This document shows, piece after piece, positions 1-9,459 of a stretch of 64,000 nt of DNA. Below the pieces are notes generated by a model. The model was not told the DNA's origin and did not search any database. It worked only from the letters and a program-made list of their open reading frames with translations. Made by a program: the position numbers and the translations under genes. Position 1 is the stretch's first letter. Each line of letters begins with the position of its first letter. This DNA is from Balamuthia mandrillaris. Its lineage: Eukaryota > Discosea > Longamoebia > Balamuthiidae. The stretch covers positions 48,501 through 112,500 of the forward strand of contig JAVKOQ010000140.1 of assembly GCA_031835245.1 (NCBI GenBank), given 5' to 3'.

Positions 1-1138
1 TTCTTCTTCTTCTTCCTCCTCCTTCTCTGCTTCTTCGTCTTCATCGAGTGAAGAAGAGGAGACGAAACTGGTGCCAGTGCCACTTGCTGTCACTTACCCT
101 CCAAACAAACCGCAATACGCCATCACCGCAGACGAATTCTCTTCTTCGCTTCCGCAGGGAGATGTGGAACCTCTTCAACTGGGAGCAGAGTTTGCGTTGT
201 TCGAGTCAGAAGACTCCATTCTTTCTCTTCCTGAAGAGTGGAACGAGGGAGCTACGAAAGTGGAAGAAGACGGAACCGTGCGTCACGAAGTGTCCTTGAG
301 CCTGCCCAACAGCAACTCCACTCTGGTCATCACTCACCTGGACATCAAGTCTCCTGGTGTGAGAGAAACGCTTCCAGGTAGCGGCAGGACGTTCGAGGTG
401 GGGCCTTCCGTCAAAACCACGTTGACTGTGAACAGATGGCCGTTTTATCCAACCCCTCCGACAAATTCGTGGACTTGGACCATGTCGTTGGAGCTTCCTT
501 CTTCACAAAGGCTTTTTGGTATGCTTCCTCCTTCTTTCTTGTTCTTCGTCATCACAATCTTCCGAATACCTGCTTTCCTGCTCCGTCGATGCTTTCTAAC
601 CGTTTTGTTTCCAGAGTTTGAATGTAAAAGCATCGGAGATACGGTGGAAGAATGTCTTGCGGCTAGTGCATCTAAAGGTTGGACGGTACGTTTGAAGGTG
701 ATTCTGGAGGCATTGGCCGATGATAAGCAGGTGGCTATTACCTACGACATCCTCTCTCGATCCAACATTTCGAACGAAGCAGAAACGGACATAATCGACG
801 TGAAGTTCCATCTTCCACCCTTTGAGCACAGTCTCTTCTTTGATCCTGGTTTGTGTGTTTCTTCATTATTGCTTCATTCGCCGTTGTTCATTCTAACTTG
901 CTTCGTTGTAGATTTGTCAGTTCTTTTGAGGTCAGAAGAACAAGGAGACGGAGAGGATGAGACAAAAGAAGGCGATGAAAATGAAGGGTTGCTGCTGGTG
1001 TACGTTTTGGTGCCGGTTTTCGTGGTGGTGTTGATGGTGGCAGTGGTTGTTGGTGGTACTCTTTGGATTCGAAGAAATCGAGCGTTGAATAAGGCTCGTG
1101 TCAACAAACGGCTATCCCGTCTTTCTACCGCTTTGTAA
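1..1138 (+). CDS. 3' part of a type I membrane protein, paralogue of the Cys-rich RCC1-repeat protein at 3805-6583 (partial)
   Basis: The reading frame is already open at base 2 with a Ser-rich run, so the gene starts outside the window. Two introns are visible, 519-614 and 849-911. Both split codons after the first base and sit at the same positions as introns in the minus-strand paralogue. The retained part is an ectodomain segment (SPGVRETLPGSGRTFEVGP, WTWTMSLELPSSQRL), then FECKSIGDTVEECL, an acidic linker, one hydrophobic span (LLLVYVLVPVFVVVLMVAVV) and a short basic tail ending LSRLSTAL. The RCC1 repeats seen in the paralogue would lie upstream. An AATAAA follows at 1171. Similarity to the paralogue is very high across the conserved block. 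The ligand and role are unknown; a cell-surface or endomembrane receptor-like protein is inferred from topology. Confidence 0.85.
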   Translation, partial: SSSSSSSFSASSSSSSEEEETKLVPVPLAVTYPPNKPQYAITADEFSSSLPQGDVEPLQLGAEFALFESEDSILSLPEEWNEGATKVEEDGTVRHEVSLSLPNSNSTLVITHLDIKSPGVRETLPGSGRTFEVGPSVKTTLTVNRWPFYPTPPTNSWTWTMSLELPSSQRLFGMLPPSFLFFVITIFRIPAFLLRRCFLTVLFPEFECKSIGDTVEECLAASASKGWTVRLKVILEALADDKQVAITYDILSRSNISNEAETDIIDVKFHLPPFEHSLFFDPGLCVSSLLLHSPLFILTCFVVDLSVLLRSEEQGDGEDETKEGDENEGLLLVYVLVPVFVVVLMVAVVVGGTLWIRRNRALNKARVNKRLSRLSTAL

Positions 1139-1192
1139 TCATTACAAACGCTTTTACTGTTTGCTGTTAAAATAAACTAGTGCAAATGTGTG

Positions 1193-1467
1193 TTAAAGTT
1201 TAGCAGAAAGACCTTGGATGTTACCGCCTTCGTTGAGCAAGGCAAAGCAGCTGCTGTAAAGGCCTTTCTTGGTGGCATGCCACGCGGCCCTGTCCGGTGC
1301 CTTTTCAGCCATGGTTTCGGCCCATTCCAATGTTGTGGGCAACAAGTCCCGGAGAGGACCGTACCAATCTATCATGTCCATTTGTCTTGCTTCTTGTGCT
1401 CTGTTGTTGTTTGTTAGATGGAAGCAAGAAAAGGAAGCGTGAGAGAGAGAGAGAGAGAGAGAGGAGG

Positions 1468-1510
<43 letters not shown>

Positions 1511-1919
1511 AGTGCGCAAGAGAGAAAGGCAAGTACGTGTAACGCTTTCCGGTCAAAACAACGTCTCTTGTGATGCTTGGTCTACTCAATTTGGTTCTAT
1601 AGGATGTTATAAAATGGAAATGAGGAACGAAGCGAAAAAGAGAAGCCACAACAAACCAATAAAAAAATATACTAACGAAACAAGAGAGAGCAGGCCTTGT
1701 GGAAGGTGCAAGTGCAGGTCGATGGCAGGGAGACACATCCACCCTCTATCCTCCCTCATGAGGCGATAGTCGTGGGCAAAAGCCAGCATGAGCCCACCAG
1801 CAAAACAATGCCCGTTGATCGCCGCAAAAGTGGGCATAGGGAACGTCAGCAGACGAGCGCAGATGTGCTGCAAAGCGTTGCTTAGCGCTGGCGCTTCGGC
1901 GGGATGATCTTTGGCCCAC

Positions 1920-1959
<40 letters not shown>

Positions 1960-2328
1960 CAACGCTCAGAGATGGCGAAAGAGAGATGATGATGATGATA
2001 GCAATTGGCGTAGGTTTGCAAAACTTTACCTCCAAATCAACTCCATTAGAATAAAAACGGTCGTGACCGGTTGTGATAAGAGCGGCAGCTGTTGTGGACC
2101 TGTTTACGAAAACAAAGAAGAAAAAGGATTTTTAACGGGAATCGCCGTAGCTGTTGCAAAAAATCTAAAAAAAAAAAAGGAGTAAAGTACTAACTGTTCG
2201 ACGACGTCCAAAGCCCTGTTAAGCTCCGCTAAGAAAGACGGGGTGAACCTATTCTCCCCGCTTTGCATGGTCAAGAGGAAGACCTTTCCTTCGTGGAGCC
2301 GCTCCAGCTTCACTCTTCCTTGCGACAT
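1193..2328 (-). CDS. Enoyl-CoA hydratase/isomerase family protein with peroxisomal C-terminus
   Basis: Crotonase-fold protein resembling plant-type delta3,delta2-enoyl-CoA isomerases, which let beta-oxidation pass double bonds of unsaturated fatty acids. Five exons: 2195-2328, 2030-2099, 1918 to about 1690, 1537-1596 and 1193-1400. The joined protein reads from MSQGRVKLERLHEGKVFLL through the oxyanion segment (RFYSNGVDLE) and AAINGHCFAGG to RDVVLTGKRYTAQEA. It ends in SAKL, a type 1 peroxisomal targeting signal. All joins keep frame except the donor of exon 3, which I could not place; a non-canonical GC donor near 1690 is possible. Two introns carry (CT)n tracts on the sense strand. The gene converges on the first gene, with 54 bp between stop codons. 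Confidence 0.85.
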
Positions 2329-2598
2329 CTTTTTTTTTTTTGCTTCTCTTCTCCTCCGTTTCTTTTTTTATGCTTGGGAAACGTAAAAAGTGGTTACACG
2401 ATCAGGACGTTGGAACCACTTTCGAATGTCTGTGTGATGGAGCGTCTTCTTCGTATATATCCCACTCTGGGTTGGCTGTCCTTGGCTTGCGCAGCTATCT
2501 ATGGACCTTGGGAGGGTACCCTTAGGGACGGAAGACGCCACACAGCAAACAAACACCGCCATGCTGGAAGACAGACTGGTTTGGAGGTCCGATGCAGC
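2329..2598. other. Spacer between the isomerase start and the first 5S gene
   Basis: No credible ORF. It should hold the isomerase promoter. A poly-T run lies just upstream of the start codon. The rest has moderate base composition and no recognisable tRNA or other small RNA. Confidence 0.5.
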
Positions 2599-2613
2599 CA
2601 TACTGCAAGAGAG
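2599..2613 (+). promoter_or_regulatory. Conserved element upstream of 5S copy 1
   Basis: CATACTGCAAGAGAG begins exactly 28 bases before the 5S start. A near-identical element (CATGCTGCAAGAAAG at 3561) has the same spacing at the second copy, while most surrounding sequence differs. It also resembles the first bases of the 5S gene itself (CCATACTGCGGAGAAAG). Confidence 0.5.
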
Positions 2614-2626
2614 GGTGGTAACAGAC

Positions 2627-2744
2627 GGATACGGCCATACTGCGGAGAAAGCACCGCTTCCCGTCCGATCAGCGAAGTTAAGCTCCGCCAGGCGATGTTA
2701 GTACTGGGGTGGGTGACCACCCGGGAATCCATCGTGCTGTATCC
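2627..2744 (+). rRNA. 5S ribosomal RNA, copy 1
   Basis: A 118-nt eukaryotic 5S rRNA. The 5' end GGATACGGCCATAC pairs with the 3' end GTGCTGTATCC. The internal control region is clear (AGCGAAGTTAAGC, then GTTAGTACTGGGGTGGGTGA and CCACCCGGGAATCC). A nine-T run at 2749-2757 follows as the RNA polymerase III stop. The gene body matches the copy at 3589 base for base as far as I can read. Confidence 0.97.
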
Positions 2745-2748
2745 TCCC

Positions 2749-2757
2749 TTTTTTTTT
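2749..2757 (+). terminator. RNA polymerase III T-run terminator of 5S copy 1
   Basis: Nine consecutive T residues four bases after the 5S 3' end. The following GGTTTATTCTTG is shared with copy 2. Confidence 0.85.
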
Positions 2758-3069
2758 GGTTTATTCTTGTTTTCCCTTTATAAAGAAAGGCTTTCTAGAT
2801 ACTGGTTTATTTTTCTTTTTCTTTTGTTTCTTCTCCTTTTTCTTCAGTTTGCTATGGTATCTATCTTTCGTCTCTTCTTCTCCTTCTGCTTTGTTTCAGC
2901 TTGTTTGCTTCTTTGCTGTTGTCGCTGCATGCATATTTGGAGTAAATGAAAATGATTCTCACCAGCCAACAGGAACCAGCGAACAGGAAAATTCTTTGCT
3001 CTTTCCTTCCCATAACCGCAGTGACCTGGAGGGGCAGAGCAAAAGGATACAGCGAAGCAACACCAGAAA

Positions 3070-3283
3070 CCATCTTCTCGGCCAACATTGGCTCTGATCA
3101 AGTGTAGTATCTGTTCTATCTAGCTTAATCTCTAGATGACTGTCTCTGATGATTATTATATTATTTTTAACCTCAGGGAAGGTGTGAGGTTCATTTGGTT
3201 TACTGGCTCGCCAGCTGAACCGGCCTCATACCTCGGATCGGCTCTGCATAGCACCCCTGCAGAGTTTGTTGCAACGGTCCACC
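3070..3283 (+). ncRNA. U2 spliceosomal snRNA
   Basis: A clear U2 snRNA of about 214 nt. The 5' end (ATCTTCTCGGCC then TTGGCT) forms stem I. It is followed by the near-invariant block GATCAAGTGTAGTATCTGTTC, in which GTAGTA at 3104-3109 pairs with intron branch sites. The stem IIa-like region is TCTAGCTTAATCTCTAGA. A U-rich Sm-type site (ATTATTTTTAACC) lies near 3160. Stem-loop IV is CTCTGCATAGCACCCCTGCAGAG, and the end is CAACGGTCCACC, close to the usual U2 3' end. The exact 5' base is uncertain by a few positions. It lies between two 5S genes on the same strand. Confidence 0.95.
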
Positions 3284-3560
3284 TCTCATCCCATTAAACA
3301 ACAAAGAATAAAAGTAACAGGGTCGCCGCAGAGGCTCAGCATCTGGTTAGATCACGTGGAGGAAATGAGGGGAATAACTGATGGACCCTCCTCCATCTAT
3401 CTCAATGTGTTTGAGCTGGTCAGTGATCCTGTCCTGGGGATGGTACTTGTAGGTGGACAGAACCTTCAGTGCATTCTTATTTTAAACAATATTCAAATGC
3501 TACTACAGCCGTTGGATAGCCAAACAGCACGAACGGGAGGTCAAATCTAGCACGATCGAC
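3284..3560. other. Spacer between U2 and the second 5S gene
   Basis: Probably holds the U2 3' processing signal. A possible hairpin near 3357-3397 pairs GTGGAGGA with TCCTCCAT. I see no reading frame with coding character and cannot assign another RNA gene. Confidence 0.4.
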
Positions 3561-3575
3561 CATGCTGCAAGAAAG
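3561..3575 (+). promoter_or_regulatory. Conserved element upstream of 5S copy 2
   Basis: CATGCTGCAAGAAAG starts 28 bases before the second 5S gene, matching the element and spacing at copy 1. Confidence 0.5.
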
Positions 3576-3588
3576 TGTAATTAGGGAT

Positions 3589-3706
3589 GGATACGGCCAT
3601 ACTGCGGAGAAAGCACCGCTTCCCGTCCGATCAGCGAAGTTAAGCTCCGCCAGGCGATGTTAGTACTGGGGTGGGTGACCACCCGGGAATCCATCGTGCT
3701 GTATCC
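3589..3706 (+). rRNA. 5S ribosomal RNA, copy 2
   Basis: Second 118-nt 5S gene with the same body as the copy at 2627 and the same first 25 or so bases of 3' flank, including TCCC, nine T residues (3711-3719) and GGTTTATTCTTG. The flanks then diverge (TTTTCCC versus AGATG), which marks the duplicated or homogenised unit. Confidence 0.97.
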
Positions 3707-3710
3707 TCCC

Positions 3711-3719
3711 TTTTTTTTT
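3711..3719 (+). terminator. RNA polymerase III T-run terminator of 5S copy 2
   Basis: Nine T residues just after the 5S 3' end, as in copy 1. Confidence 0.85.
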
Positions 3720-3804
3720 GGTTTATTCTTGAGATGTTGTTGGTACAATGCATTCTTCTTCATCAAGCAAACATTAAAAATAGTTGTTTTTTCGTTGCTT
3801 CAGC

Positions 3805-5690
3805 TCATGTGGCTGCCGCAAGTTGGGAAAGCTTTCTGTTGATGCGGGCTTTGTTCTTTGCCTCCTTCCTTCGAAGCAAAATAACGCCAGCCCCCACCAC
3901 TATCGCCAGTATTACGACCAGGAACAGCGGCACCAACAAGTAAGCCAGCCACAAGAGCTCCGGGTCGTCATCCTCCTCTTCGCGATCCGCTCCATCGCCT
4001 CCTGAGCCATCGTCCTTCAGCAAGATGGACAGATCTTTAGCGGACAGCAAAGTTTGTCAGACTTGAGCAGTTTGCATACAGAGAATGGGAAGGAGGGTTG
4101 GGTCACCTGGATCGAAGAAGAGACTTCGGTGAAAGGGCGGGAGATGGAATCGCACGTCAATTGAGTCCACTTTGGTGCTGTTGTTGTTGGCTGCCCTCGA
4201 AACAATGTCATAAGTGATGGAAACTTGAGTGTCATCAGCGAGAGCTTCCAAAACAACTTGCAGCATTACGCTCCATCCTTTGGACACACTGGCGGACAAA
4301 CACTTCTCTACAGTTTCTCCTATACTCTTGCATTCAAACGCTGCAAAACCACTGAATGTTACAAAACAGAAGGAGGAGGAAGAAGCAGTAGGATGAAAAG
4401 GAGCAGGAGGAGAACAAGAACAAGGACAGGTAAAAAGAAAATAGGAGAAGAACAAACGGCAATACCATGAAGTCGTTGGGAAGATGGTAGTCTCAAAGAC
4501 ATGGTCCAAGTCCAGGTACTACTTGGAGGAGTGGCAGGATAAAAAGGCCATCCATTCACAGTCAACGTGGTTTTGACGGAGGGTCCCACTTGGAAAGTCC
4601 TTCCGCTGCCTGGCAAGGTTTCTCTCACACCAGGCGACTTGATGTCCAGGTGAGTGATGAACAGAGTGGAGTTACTCTCGGCCAGGCTCAAGGACACTTC
4701 GTGACGCACGGTTCCATCTGCTTCGACTTCACTTCCTTCCTCCGTCCATTCTTCAGGAAGAGAAAGAATAGTATCATCTGTCTGAAACAACGTAAACTCA
4801 GCTTCAAGCTGCAAAGGCTCTAGATCCGAGCCACTTTGAGGAAGAAGAGCAGTGACGTTGTAATTTGGTCTGTTGGGGGTGAAGGCAACGGAAAGCTCCA
4901 CCGGCTTCGCCTCCTCCTCTGCTTGTGAGTCAGAATCACTGGTAGATGCCGAGGATGCAGCAGAAGAAGAAGCAGAGGAAGAGTCTTGAGCGGAGAGCAG
5001 GTGAACGAAGCTCAAAGTTGTTGCCTCGGAGGCGATGTTCAGGTCGTCAGGAGAACCGCTGCCTAGTTGGCCGGAGGAGCCAAAACCCCAACAGCGAACC
5101 GTGGAGTCCGTGAACAGGGCGCAAGTGGCGGAAGAGCTGCAAGCAATTTGTTGTGCGGTCACTTGAGCATCATCGAGAGAGAACGCAACTCTCTGTGGCT
5201 TCAGGTAGTTGTTGCTTGAACCGTGGCCAACCTTTTCACAAGCGGAGAGAATGTGAACAAAGGGGAAGCAGTTTCAAAGAGAACGCGTAACAATACCCGG
5301 TCGCCTTTTCCCCAACACCAAACCGAAGTGTCTTCCAGAATGGCACACGTATGCACGTTCCCTCCGCACATCTCTCTCACCGAGTACTCATCCGCTCCCT
5401 CAAACAGGATAGGACCAAGCGTGGAGACCGCTCTGACCACCCCCCAGTTTCGGATATCGTTGTTGCCAAGCTGTCCGTTCTCTCCCCAACCCCAACACCT
5501 GGCAGAGCCGTCGTTCAGGACGACGCAGGTGTGGTACCTTGCAGGAAAGAGCCTGCGGGCATAAAGACCGTTGCCACCAAAGATGACGGCGCTGCTTGCA
5601 GTAGCAGGTACGTCTGGATCGGGGTTGCCTTGGCCCAACTGACGAACAAAGTCAGAAATGAGTGGCGATGGGATAAGAGAAGCAAGAAGC

Positions 5691-5758
<68 letters not shown>

Positions 5759-6583
5759 GAGTGAGAGAGAGACGAAGAACGAGCAGAAGGAAGAGAGAGG
5801 GAGAGAGAGAGCAGAGACACAAGATACCTGAGCTCTAAAGTTTTTGCCCCAACAAAAGGTATCGTTGGATTCAAACAAAGCGCAAGCGTGACTGCTTCCC
5901 AGCACGACCTGAACAGGCTTGCCTTCCTCGGGTTTGATCGCTAGGTCACTCTGCTCCAACGTTACGGCAGGGGCCGTGCCGTCTTCGTTCCCGAACTGTC
6001 TTCCCCAACAACGCACTCCCTCTATTGCCAACACGCCTTCTAAGTGTGGGATGCCGCAAGTCATCTGAAAGCCCATTCCCAGGCCATCCAGCTCCAACAG
6101 AGTGCCGTTCCACTGTAACGCGGAAGACACACTCAAAGGGACAGCACCGGACTTTGCGGGACCCAACTCGCTCTGTCCATTGCCACCCCAACAAAAGGCT
6201 TTGCCACGTACATGGTTGTTGGTGCTATTGGAAGGTTGAAACAAGACGCAAGCTTGGCTCTCTCCCAGGAGCAAATCTTTGATCAGCTCGCTGTTCTCTG
6301 GGTCTGCTCCAGTGGCCTCGTAGAGGTTGATGACGGCCTGCTGGTCTGCTCGCTGGGCGAGGCCGCGCGGCTCGGCGTCGGAGTAACCCAGTTGATACTT
6401 GCTGTTCGCCCCCCAACAAACCGTTTTGCCGTTGGCAGGATGGTAGAGGCAGAAGAAGTTGCCAGTTGTGCTGCCGGAAAGACGAAGCGGAGATAAAGAG
6501 GACGCAACGGAGAGGAGCGAGAGAAAGAGCAAGAGGAGATGAAATGAAGCAGAGCATAAACTCAACGAGAAACGGATCGTCAT
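3805..6583 (-). CDS. Secreted-topology RCC1-repeat type I membrane protein
   Basis: Five exons (5828-6583, 5297-5638, 4466-5231, 4107-4340, 3805-4034) join in frame to 775 residues. A signal peptide comes first (MTIRFSLSLCSASFHLLLLF). About seven Cys-rich RCC1 repeats follow, each with CxL and CWG signatures (VCWGANSKYQLG, FCWGGNGQSELG, RCWGWGENGQLG, RCWGFGSSGQLG). This resembles the seven-repeat ectodomain of plant CRINKLY4 receptors and bacterial secreted RCC1 proteins more than nuclear RCC1. Next are a conserved module shared with the gene at 1-1138, an acidic juxtamembrane stretch, one transmembrane helix (LLVPLFLVVILAIVVGAGV) and a basic tail of about 25 residues. No kinase or other signalling domain is present. 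Several N-glycosylation sites (NST, NGT, NDT) fit a luminal or extracellular propeller. Partner unknown. Confidence 0.9.
5694..5756. repeat. (GA)n microsatellite in an intron
   Basis: Almost uninterrupted GA dinucleotides inside intron 5639-5827 of the minus-strand RCC1 gene, so (CT)n on the sense strand. Confidence 0.95.
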
Positions 6584-6672
6584 GATTGTTACCGGGTTGA
6601 AGCGAAAAGAAAAAAAAAATAGCCAGCAGCAAACGCACTTACACGTTACCGAGAAGACCTTCGCAACATTCT

Positions 6673-6679
6673 CTTTATA
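6673..6679 (-). promoter_or_regulatory. TATA-like box of the RCC1 membrane protein gene
   Basis: TATAAAG on the minus strand, about 90 bases upstream of the start codon at 6583. Its position in a divergent promoter makes it plausible, but there is no transcript evidence. Confidence 0.45.
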
Positions 6680-6911
6680 AGCACGCCAGCTGGCAATTCA
6701 TTTGACTATAATCAGTAAAACAAATCGTGAATCATCCGATGACTTATTGCCACATGAATTGGATATCACAATAAATTGCTGTTTTTCCGATTTATTCATG
6801 ACCAAACAAAGAAATCAAATTTTCCGATATTTTTGTCGATAAACTGCAATATATGTTCATAATAATTTGAAAATCACTAAAGAAACGAGCAAAGAAGAGA
6901 GAACTAATGAA

Positions 6912-7739
6912 ATGGAGAGGGAGCAGGTGGGAGAGGGAAGGGAAGGACCAGCTGCTCAGCGAGTGGCAGTGGTACCCGGGTGCGGTGCCTACTGGTACCG
7001 CTGCGATAAGGAAGATGACGAGGGCTGGGGTTGTGGCTACCGCTGCTGCCAGATGCTCGTCCGGCAGCATCACGCCCTCCGCGATGAAGGCGAAGGAGCA
7101 GGACAGGAGCCTGCGGACGTTCCAACGATAGCGGACATCATCTCTACAGTGAACAATGAAATCTCTTCTTCGGCGTCCTCGCTGCCGCCCCTGAAATGGG
7201 GCGAATGGATGAGCCTGGAGCACATCATCCACTACTTTCGGTCACAATGGAGGAAGAGAAGAAAGGGATCCCTAGAAGAGGACTTGGCCTGGGAGTACTT
7301 CATCTTCGAGAGTCTTGACAGGAGGGCTGCCCTCGTATCTAGGCTGGAGGACCACCTTGCTCTGCATCAAAGCCTCGTCATTGTGGAAGGCACCGGCATG
7401 ATCTTCTGCATAGGAGGGTTCGATCGTCGCAACTCTGTGGTGTACGTCTACATCCTGGACCCGCACGGGCCGCCTACAGTCTGGACGGGTGAAGAAGAAG
7501 ATGGCCGGGATGCTTGCACACCCTCAGCATTTCGCTTCAAGGGAGGAGTAGGGTGGATCCCACTCGACCGGCTTCTATTCGGAACCTGCCTGGAGAAATT
7601 CTTTGCTGCCTTCCCGGAGAGGCGTCAGGAGGAGGCCAACAACGCAAGCACCTCGGATGGCGGCCAAGCCCTCTACGCCGACGTTCTGGATGTGTGTGGA
7701 GGATGGCGGTTCCTGTTCATTCCACCAGTGTCCCACTGA
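6912..7739 (+). CDS. UFM1-specific protease (peptidase C78 family)
   Basis: Single-exon gene of 275 residues. It carries the C78 signature: the nucleophile Cys in DEGWGCGYRCCQML (about residue 38) and the Asp-Pro-His pair in ILDPHGP (about residue 195). In the family these enzymes mature UFM1 and remove it from targets at the ER. Also recognisable are LKWGEWMSLEHI and the C-terminal WRFLFIPPVSH. The frame is open upstream from a TTG, but the first in-frame ATG is at 6912 (MEREQ), and the sequence before it is AT-rich promoter. Length is close to short UFSP1-type enzymes or isolated protease domains. It is divergent from the RCC1 gene and converges on the P450 gene. Confidence 0.88.
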   Translation: MEREQVGEGREGPAAQRVAVVPGCGAYWYRCDKEDDEGWGCGYRCCQMLVRQHHALRDEGEGAGQEPADVPTIADIISTVNNEISSSASSLPPLKWGEWMSLEHIIHYFRSQWRKRRKGSLEEDLAWEYFIFESLDRRAALVSRLEDHLALHQSLVIVEGTGMIFCIGGFDRRNSVVYVYILDPHGPPTVWTGEEEDGRDACTPSAFRFKGGVGWIPLDRLLFGTCLEKFFAAFPERRQEEANNASTSDGGQALYADVLDVCGGWRFLFIPPVSH

Positions 7740-7785
7740 TCCACATATTAACAAACGCAAAGAATATTTAGAACAATAATGTGTA

Positions 7786-7799
7786 AATAAATATTTATT
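7786..7799. terminator. Palindromic bidirectional polyadenylation signal
   Basis: AATAAATATTTATT reads AATAAA on both strands. It lies midway in the 99-bp gap between the protease (+) and P450 (-) stop codons, so one element could serve both transcripts. Confidence 0.6.
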
Positions 7800-7838
7800 T
7801 TATTCATTTGTAATATGGCAGAAAAACAACACAGCACT

Positions 7839-9459
7839 TTAAGCCTGTTGGCGAGGAACCACGCGAACGTGGAAGTTCTTTGGGTGCAGAGTGAGGCCGT
7901 AGACGCCCTCCAACGAAGGCAAGTGCTTAGGGTCCACCGGAAGGAAGCTAAAGTGGTACATCATGTTGGAAATGGCCACGAACAGCTCCGCGTCTGCAAG
8001 AATGTTACCAGGGCATTGCCTAGGTCCCAGAGAGAAAGGCACCATCTTCTTCATCAGCTCTGGGTCCTCCAAAAATCTCTCCGGTCGGAACACGTCTGGC
8101 TGTACGAACACGCTATCGTCCATCTTTTGAACATTGCAAGTTAGACGCCAGAAAGACAAAGGGATGTAAGGAAGCCAACGCCTACCATAGCAGCATAAAG
8201 GTTAGGAAGAAGCATCGCTCCTTTGGGAAGAATGTAGCCTTGAACTTCGACATCCTCCATGACCATGTGCGGCACTCCAAACGGAGCCACCGCGATAAAG
8301 CGGAGGGATTCCATGATAGTTGCGTTGAGGTACGGCAAAGAGTCCTTCTGCTCTGTGGTGACGACGAGGCCTCCCTTATTGTCTTGCCCTTCCTTCTTTC
8401 TCTGGATGCGCTCATCCAGCTCGGCGTGGATCTTCTTTTGAACCTCTGGGAAGTGGATCATGTAGAGAGTGAACCACTCCAAAGCGGTCGAGGTGGTGTC
8501 AATACCGGCTGCGAAGATGTCGTTGAGCAAGGCCAGGCACCTGTTGTCCGTCATGTACTCGGCCTGCTTGGCAAACTCCTCTTTCTCGCGGTGGACCATG
8601 ACCTGGTCTATAAAGTCCTTGGGCTGCTCCGGGTTCAACGCCTTCTTGTGTTGTTGCCAGGACTCTCCCAAGAACTTGTAGATGGATTCGGCGACGCCGC
8701 TCAACTTGCTGCGTTCCGGGCTTGGCAACAGGCGCAGAGGAGAGAAGTAGTCGGCAGGGTTGGCGTTGCCGCAGACCTCAAAGACATAGTCATAGGCTTT
8801 GTAGAGCGTCTCAAAGTCTTTATCCTCTTTCTTATCAAAGTGGCGGCCGAACATGAGGTTGCCGATGACGCTCATGGAGAAGCGTTTGTAGGAGGTGTGC
8901 AGGTCGACGGGGGTTTTGTTGATCTGGCGGAGTTCCTCAAGGAGGAAGGAGACCTCTTCGTGGATGGTGGGCTCGATCTCTTGCACACGAGTCTTGCTGA
9001 AGAGAGACGCATAAGCTAGCTTGCGAAGAGTTCGCCATTGAGCTCCTGTAATATTTTTTGTTGAATAAAAACGAATGATCTACAAAAATGTAAATAGGAG
9101 AGCGCTAACTAACCATAAGAGCAAAGAGACATATCATCTCCGTTGTTGGTGACGGCATCCAAGTTGAGCAACCTGGGCCTTCCGGCGGTCTTTGTTCCTT
9201 TCTTTTGCAACACCTCGACGACAGTGTCCAGGTCGTTGGCCACCACGACAAACCTTTCTCCCAGCTGCAAGGAGAAAAGTCCGCCGTACTTCTTGCCCAG
9301 CCGCTGCAAGCTGAGGTGAGGAGTGGAGCCAAGAGCGAGGAGGTTGCCGAGGACAGGAAGTCTCCAAGGGCCAGGAGGGGCGCGCTCCGGTTTGCGTTGG
9401 GCGGTCCAAAACAGGTAGGCTACACAGACCGCGATGATGGCGACCAAGACTTGAAACAT
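7839..9459 (-). CDS. Cytochrome P450 monooxygenase
   Basis: Three exons. An N-terminal membrane anchor (MFQVLVAIIAVCVAYLFWT) is followed by the Pro-rich hinge APPGPWRLPVLGN, so the enzyme should sit on the ER membrane. Landmarks are the I-helix AGIDTTSTALEW, the K-helix ExxR in ESLRF, FRPERFL, and the haem-binding loop FSLGPRQCPG with its Cys thiolate ligand. The overall pattern is like CYP2/CYP17-type microsomal P450s. The substrate cannot be told. An upstream in-frame ATG at 9534 exists, but the anchor starts cleanly at 9459 and a TATA-like box lies between the two. Exon edges are near 9110/9045 and 8190/8130. The second intron follows LLPNLYAAM, before the exon carrying the haem loop. Confidence 0.93.

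Noticed and set aside
3284-3560. A further small RNA gene between U2 and the second 5S
   Set aside because: One possible hairpin exists, but no C/D, H/ACA, tRNA or SRP signature could be recognised, so I left it as spacer.
2499-3766. ORFs across the 5S genes on both strands (identical peptides at two places)
   Set aside because: The repeat of the same peptide simply reflects the duplicated 5S rRNA sequence.
6867-6911. Upstream start of the UFM1 protease at 6867
   Set aside because: The codon is TTG, and the sequence is AT-rich promoter with a TGTCGATA variant close by. The first ATG in frame is 6912.
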